This document shows, one piece after another, positions 1-9,400 of a stretch of 60,593 nt of DNA. The stretch lies in the NCBI GenBank assembly GCA_003563915.1, contig PWTE01000008.1, forward strand, positions 1 to 60,593. The letters run 5' to 3'. Below the pieces are notes generated by a model. The model did not search any database and was not told where the DNA came from. It worked only from the letters and a program-made list of their open reading frames with translations. Position 1 is the stretch's first letter; each line of letters begins with the position of its first letter. The position numbers and the translations under genes were made by a program. The DNA is from Nitriliruptoraceae bacterium (GTDB taxonomy: Bacteria > Actinomycetota > Nitriliruptoria > Nitriliruptorales > Nitriliruptoraceae).

Positions 1-31
1 GCGGTCCTCGCCGGTCTGGGAGACTTGGCGC

Positions 32-1033
32 ATGGATGAGGACCGCACGGGTGCCGGCGCGGGCATCGAGGTGCCGACGTACCGCGTGACGCGGGTGCTC
101 GTGCTCGTGGGGTTCGCGATCTGGGCGGGCGGGCTCGCGTTGTGGGAGTGGTCCTGGCCGTGGAGTCTGACCGCGAGCGTGGCCGGTGGCGCGGCGCTGA
201 TGGTCGGTCTGGGCTATCTGGCTCGCGGGGCGCGATCACCGGGCCCGCCGGTCTGGGCCGTGTCGGTCCCGGTGACGCTCTCGCTGGTCCTGATCAGCCT
301 GGGGGTCGGCCAGGCCGACTTCATCGTGCGTGTCGCGCTGGTCGGGTTCGGGTCGCTGGGGTTGCTGGTGGTGTTCCTCCACATCCTCGCCGAACGGACC
401 GCGCTGGAACGCCAGCTGGCGACGCGGCGGCTCGCCGACGAACAGCGCCGGCTCGCCGGTGAGGTCCACGACGTAGTGGGGCACACGCTGTCCGCGTCGA
501 TGTTGCACCTGTCGGCAGCGAGGCTGGCCATCCGCGACGACCCCGATGCGGCGATCGCCTCCCTCACACGGGCCGAGGAGCACGGACGCCGATCGATGGA
601 GGACATCGGCAGCGTCGTGCGCCTACTCCGCGCTGACGAGCCCTCGACCAGCCCACCGTCACCGCAGCTGGACGACCTGCCGGCGCTGATCGAGCGCTTC
701 CGGGCCGCTGGGGCGGACATCTCCGCGTCGGGGGCCGATGCGCTCGGTCACCTGCCCGTGACGGCCGCGCTGACCGTCTACCGGACCGTGCAGGAGGGCC
801 TGACCAACGCCGTGCGCCACGGCACCGCAACGATCCACCTCGATCTCGCCCGCGACCACGAAGGCGTGCATCTGACGATGGAGAACGACCGCAGCGGTCG
901 GCCCGCTCCCGCCTCCTCGGGCAGCGGCCTTGTGGTGATGCGTGAGCGGGTGGCGGCCGTCGGGGGGAGCCTGACGGCCGGACCCACACCCGACGCTGAC
1001 CGCTGGCGTCTCCAGGCCAGGATCCCGACATGA
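32..1033 (+). CDS. NarL-family sensor histidine kinase
   Basis: Membrane sensor kinase of 333 residues that should phosphorylate the response regulator overlapping its 3' end. The first ~125 residues are several hydrophobic segments with only short loops, so it probably senses a membrane or intracellular cue. The dimerisation/phosphoacceptor (HisKA_3) region follows, with the H-box GEVHDVVGHTLSASM and the phosphorylated His at about residue 146. The C-terminal HATPase has an N-box-like stretch (VQEGLTNAVRHG, about 252-263) and a final GSGLVVMRERVAAVGG glycine box. ATG start preceded by a gggag Shine-Dalgarno. The stimulus cannot be read from the sequence. Confidence 0.93.
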   Translation: MDEDRTGAGAGIEVPTYRVTRVLVLVGFAIWAGGLALWEWSWPWSLTASVAGGAALMVGLGYLARGARSPGPPVWAVSVPVTLSLVLISLGVGQADFIVRVALVGFGSLGLLVVFLHILAERTALERQLATRRLADEQRRLAGEVHDVVGHTLSASMLHLSAARLAIRDDPDAAIASLTRAEEHGRRSMEDIGSVVRLLRADEPSTSPPSPQLDDLPALIERFRAAGADISASGADALGHLPVTAALTVYRTVQEGLTNAVRHGTATIHLDLARDHEGVHLTMENDRSGRPAPASSGSGLVVMRERVAAVGGSLTAGPTPDADRWRLQARIPT

Positions 1034-1683
1034 TCCGGGTGCTGCTGGTCGACGATCAACAGGTGATCCGCGAGGGACTACGGAGCCTGATCGCCACGGA
1101 CCGTGCCCTCACCGTCGTCGCCGAGTGCACCGACGGTGACGAGGTCCTCGACCACATCGCCCGCGTCCGGCCCGACGTGATCGTGATGGACATCCGCATG
1201 CGCCGCGTCGACGGTGTCACGGCGACCGCAGCGGTCCGCCAGGTCAACGGCCCGCCGGTGCTGGTGCTGACCACCTTCGATGACGACCAGACCCTGGCCG
1301 CAGCGCTGCGAGCCGGCGCGGCCGGCTTCGTGGTCAAGTCCGCACCGGGCGAGGACATCCTGCGGGCCATCGCCACGGTGGCCGACGGGGACGCCTGGAT
1401 CGATCCGAGCGTGGCCGGCCGGATCCTGGCCGCCTACCGAGACCACACGCCCCCCACGACCGTCGACCTCTCTGCCCTGACCGAGCGCGAGCTCGAGGTC
1501 CTGCGGGCCGTCGGCCGTGGGTTGAACAACCGAGAGGTCGCTGCCGAGCTGTTCATCAGCGAGGCCACGGTCAAGACCCACCTCGGACGGACCCTCACCA
1601 AGCTCCACCTCCGCGACCGCAGCGCCGCCATCGTCTTCGCCCATGACCACGGTCTCGTCGGCGGCACGGGACAGGGACGCTGA
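1030..1683 (+). CDS. LuxR/NarL-type response regulator
   Basis: DNA-binding response regulator, 217 residues, the expected size for NarL/FixJ. The receiver domain (about 1-120) has the acidic pair D8-D9, phosphoacceptor D54 in VIVMD and a conserved Lys in FVVKSA. A LuxR HTH (about 148-207) begins LTERELEVLRAVGRGLNNREVA. The ATG overlaps the kinase stop by 4 bases (ATGA), so the pair is translationally coupled and almost certainly cognate. The target genes are unknown. Confidence 0.95.
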   Translation: MIRVLLVDDQQVIREGLRSLIATDRALTVVAECTDGDEVLDHIARVRPDVIVMDIRMRRVDGVTATAAVRQVNGPPVLVLTTFDDDQTLAAALRAGAAGFVVKSAPGEDILRAIATVADGDAWIDPSVAGRILAAYRDHTPPTTVDLSALTERELEVLRAVGRGLNNREVAAELFISEATVKTHLGRTLTKLHLRDRSAAIVFAHDHGLVGGTGQGR

Positions 1684-2381
1684 CTGACTCATCCTGAGCC
1701 TCCTGACGGACCGCCCGTGTACCGTTCTCAACCCCGCCAAATGCCGCCTGTCGGTGGCCCTCGCGAGCCAGCGGCGGCGGCACCGCCGTCCAAATCCGTC
1801 CAACCGACAATGCTCTCAGCGACCGCTAGTTCGCTCAGCTCGCCGCAATCCGGCCAGTTCGCGTCATACCGCGTACCTGACGATCGTGGTGTCGGCGGTT
1901 CGATCCCGCCCCTGACCACCGTCGGATCCGGGCTCCTAGGACCCTCTGGCAGCCAGAGTTCTGGATTTCGGGTACGAGCCACGAAACGGCCGCTCAGGGC
2001 CCGCCGTCCGAATCCGTCCAGATCTCGGCCGTCCTCGTGACCATCCGAGGTGCAAACGCCCCAGATGCGCCGCTCGACGCCGCCAAGCATGCAACGCGGT
2101 GTCGTCGGCGGCACTCCGCCGCCGAGCGCAATGCACGTTCTTGCGCGCGGAGGCTACTTCGCGCCGGCCCTCGCTCGCTGTGGGCCGACCCGCGCCGGGC
2201 ACCAGACCGTCCCGTTGCCGCATCCGACGTGCGCCTCATCAGGTGGCCTTCGCTCCGTTGACGCATGGGGGTCATCGCGACGGGCGGTGTGCATGGTCGG
2301 TGAGGGAGGCGCGGTGATCATCCGTCGGGTGGTCGGGGATCGTGATGTCGATCTGGAGTCCGCCGGTGGTAGCCGGCAGAC
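1684..2381. other. Non-coding islet flank, about 700 nt
   Basis: No convincing gene is present; open frames here lack a recognisable domain and ribosome site. The stretch holds the first copy of a 133-bp direct repeat (1787-1919), a short echo of the repeat's opening (CCGTCCGAATCCGTCCAG, about 2006-2023) and a GC hairpin near 2103-2122. Minus-strand frames give the phrase GGIEPPTP, which reflects antisense reading of a tRNA T-arm-like sequence, not a protein. Confidence 0.6.
1787..1919. repeat. 133-bp imperfect direct repeat, copy 1
   Basis: Hand alignment with 3147-3279 gives equal length, no gaps and about 18 mismatches (about 86% identity). The first 22 and last 45 bases are identical and changes cluster in the middle. 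The end resembles the 3' half of a tRNA: T-stem GGCGG/CCGCC around the loop TTCGATC, then CCTGACC and a discriminator-like A. The two copies bracket the toxin-antitoxin genes. Confidence 0.8.
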
Positions 2382-2690
2382 CTACCGAAGGGGCTCGCCC
2401 GGGGGCCGGTCGGCGTCGGACCTGGCTGCGTGCAGGACCCGGAGCACGTCGATCCGGTCCGGCTGGAGACGGTAGAAGATCACATACGGGAACCCTCGCA
2501 CGACCGCGCGGTGGACTTCGCGGTAGCCAGCGACGAGCGGGGCGCTGCGTGGGAACTCGGTCAGCCGTGCGAACAGCTCGTCCAGGGCCACCACGAACTG
2601 ATCGCCCAACCCGTCCGCCAAGCCTTGGTAGTGCGCGTGCGCCTCGGTCAGATCGGCGACCGCGGCGGGCCGCAGCACCAGGGCCGTCAC
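2382..2690 (-). CDS. RelE/ParE-family toxin
   Basis: Small toxin of a type II module, 102 residues from the chosen GTG start. The fold signature is visible: LRPAAVADLTEAHAHYQGL (helix 1), a central helix with LDELFARLTEFPRSAPL, then the strands VHRAVVRGFPYVIFY and IDVLRVLHAARS. RelE members cleave ribosome-bound mRNA and ParE members poison gyrase; the sequence alone does not decide. The GTG at 2690 overlaps the antitoxin stop by 4 bases (GTGA), the usual coupling. An in-frame upstream ATG at 2723 would give a longer overlap and is less likely. Confidence 0.85.
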   Translation of the reverse strand: MTALVLRPAAVADLTEAHAHYQGLADGLGDQFVVALDELFARLTEFPRSAPLVAGYREVHRAVVRGFPYVIFYRLQPDRIDVLRVLHAARSDADRPPGEPLR

Positions 2691-2938
2691 TCGGACAGCA
2701 ACCCGCCTCGAACCTCCGACCAAGGCACGCCAGCATCCGGCTGCTGCTCGACCTCATCAAGCGCCTCATCGAGCAGACGGCGCTCGTCCTCGGTCGGCTC
2801 GTACACCGGCTCGCCGAAGTAGCGCCGCAGCGCCTCCTGGAACACCTCGGAGCGGGACCGATGCTCGATCTCCCGCAACCGCTCGACCATGTCGAACAGC
2901 TCCTCTGGCAAGGTCACCGCGATCTTCCGAACGGCCAC
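2687..2938 (-). CDS. CopG/RHH-family antitoxin
   Basis: Antitoxin, 83 residues. The N-terminal ribbon-helix-helix (about 3-45) shows a basic beta strand (KIAVTLPEEL), then helices with VERLREIE and SRSEVFQEALRRYF. The acidic C-terminal tail (about 46-83, many Glu/Asp) should wrap and neutralise the toxin. GTG start with GGGAGG upstream. It is the first gene of the pair, and a palindrome just upstream suggests autorepression. Confidence 0.85.
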   Translation of the reverse strand: MAVRKIAVTLPEELFDMVERLREIEHRSRSEVFQEALRRYFGEPVYEPTEDERRLLDEALDEVEQQPDAGVPWSEVRGGLLSE

Positions 2939-2954
2939 GACACGTCCTCCCGCA

Positions 2955-2973
2955 GGTATGACTACATCATACC
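2955..2973 (-). promoter_or_regulatory. Toxin-antitoxin operator overlapping a -10 box
   Basis: Perfect inverted repeat GGTATGA - 5 nt - TCATACC, 17-35 bases upstream of the antitoxin GTG. On the minus strand it contains TATGAT (plus 2966-2971), a good -10 hexamer, so an RHH dimer bound here would block transcription. No strong -35 is visible. Confidence 0.6.
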
Positions 2974-3496
2974 GACGTGAGGCCTAGCCGTGGGGCCACC
3001 CCCGACCGCCGCGCTGCAACCAGACGACGGACCCTCGGCCCGCAGTCACTGCGATGCTGACAGTGGCCGCTGTCCGTAGCTCGCCACCGGCCCCACCGGA
3101 TGCCACCCGAGGGTGGCCCTGGCAGCGCCCGGCCCAACGGCACCTCCGTCCAAATCCGTCCAACCGACTACTGCCTCTGCGACGGTCGATTCGCTCAGTT
3201 CGGCGCAATCCGGCCAGTTCGTGCCAAACCTCGCACCTGACGATCGTGGTGTCGGCGGTTCGATCCCGCCCCTGACCACTCCCCCGACCGGCCTCCCAGA
3301 AGGCTCGGCGAGGCCGACTTGTCTGTCGGGCTGGGGTTGGTTACCCAGGGCCCAAGCCCAGTCGTGCCATATCCGAGCCCCGCAGATCTGCACGCTGCGG
3401 CACAGCGCCACGTCGCCCGCCACGGTGGCAACCGGCGTGGAAGCGGCTGCCATTCGCCAACTGAAGGCGGCTGCTCGATGAGTGTGGTCGGAGCCC
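2974..3496. other. Non-coding islet flank with repeat copy 2
   Basis: About 520 nt without a supported gene between the toxin-antitoxin promoter and the end of the PKD protein gene. It contains the second 133-bp repeat (3147-3279). I see no terminator or other feature in the remaining sequence. Confidence 0.5.
3147..3279. repeat. 133-bp imperfect direct repeat, copy 2
   Basis: Second copy, exactly 1,360 bases from the first and in the same orientation. The tRNA-like end (T-arm at about 3255-3271) is unchanged. Divergence between copies lies in the central part only, so they are not a very recent duplication unless the ends are under constraint. Confidence 0.8.
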
Positions 3497-6400
3497 TTAG
3501 CCCGCTCGGTCGATGCTCGGACGCCGCCGACGCGTGAAGTCACACTGGAGACGGATCCCCAGCAACAGTGTGAGCAACCCCACGCCGATAAGGATCCCGA
3601 TCGGTCCCCCCGTCATCGGTAGCTGGCGCGTGCTCGTATCTGAGCCGTCGGTCGCTGCGTTCCGCGTCCGATCCAAGACCTTGATGACGCCTGGCGCAGA
3701 CACCCCGCCGTCTGCATCGGCAGTCGCACCATCGGGGATGGTCACAGAATCGGTGGAGCCGGATTCGGGTCCGTCATCCGCTGGAACGTCGCCGTCGGGG
3801 TTCGGCTGGTGATCACCGTCCGGAACGGATGGCGGGTCTGACTCGTCTTCGCCTGGCGGGCTGGTGGTCGCCTCACCGACAACCACCGCGACACTGGCGC
3901 ACCCTTGGCCGCCGTCCTCATCGGAGGCGCACACCTCGATCAGGTAGGCGCCAGCGCTGTCGTAGGTGTGCTCGAACACGACGGAACTCACCTCGTTGGC
4001 GGTCGCGACACCGAGAGCCACGCTGCCGGACCCCACGTCCGAGTGCTCCACCACCGTGCCGTCACCCCAGTCGACCGTTGCGTGTAGGACGTCATCAACA
4101 CCGGGGTCGGTCACCTCGACCTCGAGTTCGACGCGAAGGTCATCGCTCACGGCGGCCAACGTCACCTGTGGCGGGAGGTTCACCACCTGGAGGTCGGTCA
4201 GCCGCAGCGTCACGTCGTCGATGCCGTCGCTGAGGACGAGGGTCACCTGATAGGTACCGTCGTCGCGGTAGGTGTGCCCGACCTCGAACGGACCCGGGGC
4301 GGCGAAGTCGATGCGCTCGTCGGCGCCGTCGCCCCAGTCGACCGACAGTCGCCACCCGGCATGGGCGTCGGGATCGGCGAAGCTACCCGTGAGGACGAAC
4401 GGGGTGCCCTCGGCGAGGTCGGGCAGGCTCACGCCGCCGAAGACCGGCGGGGTGTTGGTGAGCTCGGTCACCGTCACCGCGGAGGTCGCACATACCTCCG
4501 CCCCTCCGTCGTCAGCCACACACAGGCGCACGTCGTAGGTTCCGGTCGCGATGTAGCTGGCCTGCAACGAGACGGTGCCGGCACCGCCATCGGTCGTCAC
4601 CACCGCGTCCCTGAGCGGCGTGCCGTCACCCAGGTCCACGGTCGCCGTGTGCTGGTCGAGCACGCCCGGATCGGTGAACGCGCCCGTCACGGTGAGAACC
4701 TCGCGGTCGACCGTCGCCGACCACGTCGCGATCGTCGGAGCCGCGTTGGTGACCACGACCTCGACCGAAGCGCTCCCGCACCGCGCCCCCTGACAGACCT
4801 CGAAGGACGCGACGAAGGTTCCGTCATCGACGTAGCGGTGCGCGGCGTCGGCCGAACCGCTCACACCATCGATGGCATCGTCGTCGAGCACGACATCCAC
4901 CGCCTCGGAGGGAGTGCCGTCGGACCATCGGGCGATCAGCGCGTAGTCGTCGGACGTCGCCCCGTCGGGCGGCTGAGGATCATCGAACGTCACGGTGAAT
5001 GTCCGTTCATCACCCTCGACGAGCGACTCGACCGCGTCCACGCTGACCTCGATCGCCTGCGTCACGACCGTGTAGGTCGCCGTGTCACAGCCGACACCAT
5101 CCGCGTCGTCGGTGACGCAGATCTCGACGAGGTACGTCCCTTCCTCGAGGTAGACGGTGGAGGCCTGCACGGTGCCGGCGCCATCGGTGAACGTGACATC
5201 GGCCGGTTGCGGGCCGGTGCCGTCATCCCAATCGACGGTCGCCTGGTGGACGTCCTCGACGCCCGGGTCGGCGAAGGTCGCCTCGTCGAGGTTCACCACC
5301 GGCCCAACGGTGCGGTCCCGTCCGGCATCAACCGACGGAGAGACGTTGACGACCTCGACGTCCACCGAGGTGCTGTCGCACCGACCGGTGTCGTCGCACA
5401 GGGTCACGATGGCGCCGAAGGTCGGACCGACCGCCGGTTCGTTGCGGTAGCGGTGCGTCGCGGTGAACGTGCCGGCAGCCTGGTCCACGTCACCGGCGAA
5501 CGGGGTCGAGCCGTCACCGGGGTCGAGGACCACGGTGTGCACGCCGCCCTCGCCGGCGTCGGTGAACGATCCTGCGAACGTCACGATGTCACCCTCGTCG
5601 AACCGGCGACCGTCGTCCGGGGCCTCAAGCGTCAGCGCCGGTGGTGTCCCGAGCACGGCCACGGCGACGGTGGCCCCGTCGCAGCCGACCGCGCCGCCGT
5701 TGTCGGTGGCACACACCTCGATCTCGTACTGCCCCGTCGCCGCGTAGGCGTGGCTGGCCGTCAGCGACCCGCCGCCCGGGCCCCCGACCACCACGACGTC
5801 CTGCAGGTCGGATCCGTCACCCCAGTCGACGCTCGCCGTGTGGGTGTCCGCGGTCCCCGGGTCCTCGATCACGGCGTCCACCGTCACCAGCGCACCGTCG
5901 ACGTCGACGTCGGCCGCGACCGTGGGCGGAGCGTTGTCGACGTCGACGTCGGTGGTCGCCGTCACGCACAACGGCTCCTGCAGACCGTCGAAGCCGACGT
6001 CGCAGATCTCGAACGTGACCGGGTAGACGCCGTCATCGACGAACGTGCGTGCGGCCAGGCCGGCGCCGAACACCCCACCATCCTGGAAGGTGACGGATTC
6101 CGGCCCGTCACCCCAGTCGACGGTGATCGTGTGGGTCGTGTCCGTGTCGTCGTCCGTGAAGCCGACCCCCACCTCGACCAGATCTCCCTCCACACCGGTG
6201 ACGCCGTCCGTCACGAGTGGCTGCGGGGTGCTGCGGCCCGGGACGACCTCCACCTCGAGGTCGTCGCACCCGACCCCGCCGTCGTCATCCGTCACGCACA
6301 CCTCGACGGTGTACGTGCCCGCGGTGGCGTAGGTGTGCGACCCCGTGGCGATCCCGCTGCCCTTGGATCCGTCCACGATCGCGGCGACGGGATCCGACCC

Positions 6401-9400
6401 GTCGCCCCAGTCGATGGTCGCCGTGTGGGTGTCCAGGATCCCCGGATCGGCGTAGGACGCCGCGATCTGGACGGGGCCGGTGACCCGCTGATCGGGGCCG
6501 GCGTCGACGATGGGATCGGCGTTGATGACCTCGACCAGCAACGGCCCACAGCCGGTGACGTCGTTGTCGACGTCGCGAACGCACACGGTGATCTCGTAGT
6601 CGCCGTCGTCGGCGTAGGTGTGCTCGGCGGATGTCTGCCACCGGCCGGTCTCGAGCGGGGTGATGGAACCCTCCGCGGCTGGCGAGCCGTCGCCGAAGTC
6701 GAAGCGGACCTCGTGCGACGAGTTGATCGACGCGTCCGCGAACGTCGTCGTGAACGTCTGCTCCGTGCCCTCGACCGCGGCGAAGACGGGTGCCGGGTTG
6801 CTGGCGGTGTAGCGGACGAGTGGTTGCGACATGGTCTGTGCGGCGATCCGCCCCTGAGGGAACGGGTCGTCGGCCGGCGCGTCGATCGCGGCGATCTCCA
6901 CACCGTCGATCGACAACAGCAGCCGCTCGGGCGTGTAGGTGATGTCGAGGAGGTACATCCCGGCGCGGTACAGGGGCTGGGCCGCGCGGGCGGGCCAGCC
7001 GAGGTACTGGGGTAGCCCCTGCGAGGTTCCGAGCCCCGGCGGGAGTTCGTAGTTCCCCAGCAGTTCCACCCCGGCGTCGTCGTTGCACCGCGGGTTGGGG
7101 TCGGCAGCGAGGTCCAGCGTGGTGACGCCGAGGAACTCCTCGATGGTGGGGACCCCTCGGATGCGGGAGATGATCACCGCATCGCGCGGATTGTCGACGA
7201 CCGCGTCGCACTCGGGCCGCCCCGTCCGCTGCCCGGGCGGCTTCTGGTGGCCGAACTCGATCGCGATCCAGTCGGCGTCGTCATCGCGCAGTTCACCGGG
7301 CTGGACGCCGAGCGCGAAGCCGTACCAATCGTTGTCGGCGTTGAAGCTCCCGACACCCATGGTGATGCGACCAGGTGCGTCGAGTTCGAAGTCGCTGACG
7401 ACCCAGTGGGGGTAGTTGGGGTTGTTCTCCTGACGGATCGCCGCCCCGAAGGGCTGGACGTACCAGCGCGCGTCGACGGGTGGGATGAACTCCGGGCGCG
7501 GCGTGTCGATCGTCCACGCGGCCACGTCAGCCGGGTTGACGACCGGTTCGGGGGCGAGTTGGTGGGCTTCGAAGAGGACGGCCGTGGTCCCGTAGTCGAG
7601 GCAGCCCGTCAGGCCTTCGGAGGTGGATCCCTCGGGTGCGGTGATGCACACACGGGGGCGGATGCGCCCGACGGTGTCGATCGACCGACTCGTCTCGATC
7701 GTGGTCTGCGCCGCAGTGGTGCCGGCGACCTGCATCGAGGAACTGGTGCCGTCGCCCCACTCGAAGGTGACGTCGAACGTCTCGCCGGTGACCCGGTTCG
7801 GGTGCGACCAGACGACACTGAAGAACAGCTCGTCGTTCTGGTGGGCACCGGACGTCGCCAGCGGCCCATCGAACTGCGGGGTGGAGAAGAAGCTGATCAC
7901 CGGCGCCTGCGGAACGATCGACGACGAGCTGGTGTCGGGGTTGCAGTCGCGGTCCGGCACCGTCGACCCGGGGTTCACGAACCGATCGGCGTCGTCGCAG
8001 TCCAGCGGCGTGCGCCATCCGTCGCCGTCGTCGTCCGCCCCGAAGCTGGTCACCATGAACGGCTGGGCCACGACGTTGCCCGCGGCGTCGGTCACCACGG
8101 CGTCGAACAGCCAGGTGACACCCTCGTCGACGGGTGCGGCCCCGGTGTAGGTCGCCGTCGCGCCGCTGGTCACGATCTGCTCGTCGACCTGCGTGCCGTC
8201 CCGGTACCAGGTGACGGTCAGGTCGGCGCCTTCGGGGTCGGCCACGGTGATCGACAGTTCGAAGTCGCGGTCGTCGTCGGGCTCGAGTTCCACGAGTGCC
8301 TTGGCCACGGCCGAAGTGGGGTACACGGTCGCCGGGGAGACGCTGACGGCCTCGAACGTCGGTGGCAGGTCGCTTGCCGTCACCTCGACCTCGGCGACGC
8401 CCAGCGACGAGCCGCCGTCGACGTCGGTGACCTGCAGGGCGACGAGGAAGCGGCCGGGTTCGGCGAACGTCACCGATGGCGTCGCGCCGGCGGTGTCGTA
8501 GGCGCCATCGAGGGTTGTGTCCCACGCGTAGCTGGCGAGGCCGACCGGACCGGAGGAGCCGGTGGCGTCGAGGGTGATCGGCACGCCGGTGGATGCGGCG
8601 TAGGGCCCGCCGGCGTCGGCGGTCGGCAGGGGGCGGTCGAGGCCCTCCGCGGCGAGGTCATCGAGGGACCGCTCGAGATCAGCGCGCAGGTCGACGAAAC
8701 CGGACGCCTGGGCTTCGACGTCGTCGGCGATCGCGTCGAAGAGGTTCGGGAAGGTGTTGGTGTTGCTGCTGATCCGAGAGCGGAGATCGTTGGCGGGTGC
8801 GAGGAGTTCGAGCTGCGCCTTGAGGACGTCCTCGGGGATGCCCCGGTTCATCGACACGCGACGGTTCACGGCGTTGGTGGTGTAGGCACTCCCACTCTGG
8901 CTGAAGTTCAGGAGCGCGAGGATGTCGTTGTGCAGCATCCACTGGGTCCACTGGGGGTCGGCGCCCGAGCGGAACGCCGCCGCGACCGCGCGATGGTCGT
9001 CGGCAGCCTGCGGCAGGCGTGTCTGGAGCAGGTCGAGCAGTGCCAACGCATCGCGGGCGTGTGTGGCCATCCAATCACCCGCGCCGACCTGTGCAGCACC
9101 CTGGTGGCGCTCGACCGCCGTCACCAGCGCATCGACGAGTGCCGCGTCGACCGCGGTGTTGCGGGCGGCATCGTGGATCGCGACCTCGAGAGCCTGGTCG
9201 GACGTCGCGGGCCCCACCCGCGAGGCAACGAGCGAGGCGTGGGACCGGAACAGCGGGTCCGGCGGGTCCGCAGCGATCCGAGCCTGCGCACGAGACTTGT
9301 TGAGTAGCGCGGTGGAGACGGCTGGCCTGGGGTCGGGGAGCGGGCTCTGGCCGGCTGCAACCGCTGCGCCCTGCGCGACCGCGATCGACACGTCGGTCGG

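Noticed and set aside
2000-2030. Third copy of the 133-bp repeat
   Set aside because: Only about 18 bases resemble the repeat's opening; no tRNA-like end follows.
1728-2275. Overlapping minus-strand frames with the phrase RGGIEPPTPRSS
   Set aside because: The phrase comes from reading a tRNA-like T-arm in antisense and recurs at 3195-3431 with the second repeat; not a protein.
3497-7000. Regular repeats that might suggest a CRISPR array
   Set aside because: The periodicity is in-frame PKD coding sequence with variable units of about 240-270 bases; no short identical repeats with unique spacers.
4274-7015. Plus-strand open frame of 913 codons
   Set aside because: Lies wholly antisense to the PKD repeats; its periodic composition mirrors the PKD domains and it has no domain of its own.
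7247-9307. Plus-strand open frame of 686 codons
   Set aside because: Antisense shadow of the same surface-protein gene, a common effect in very GC-rich genes.
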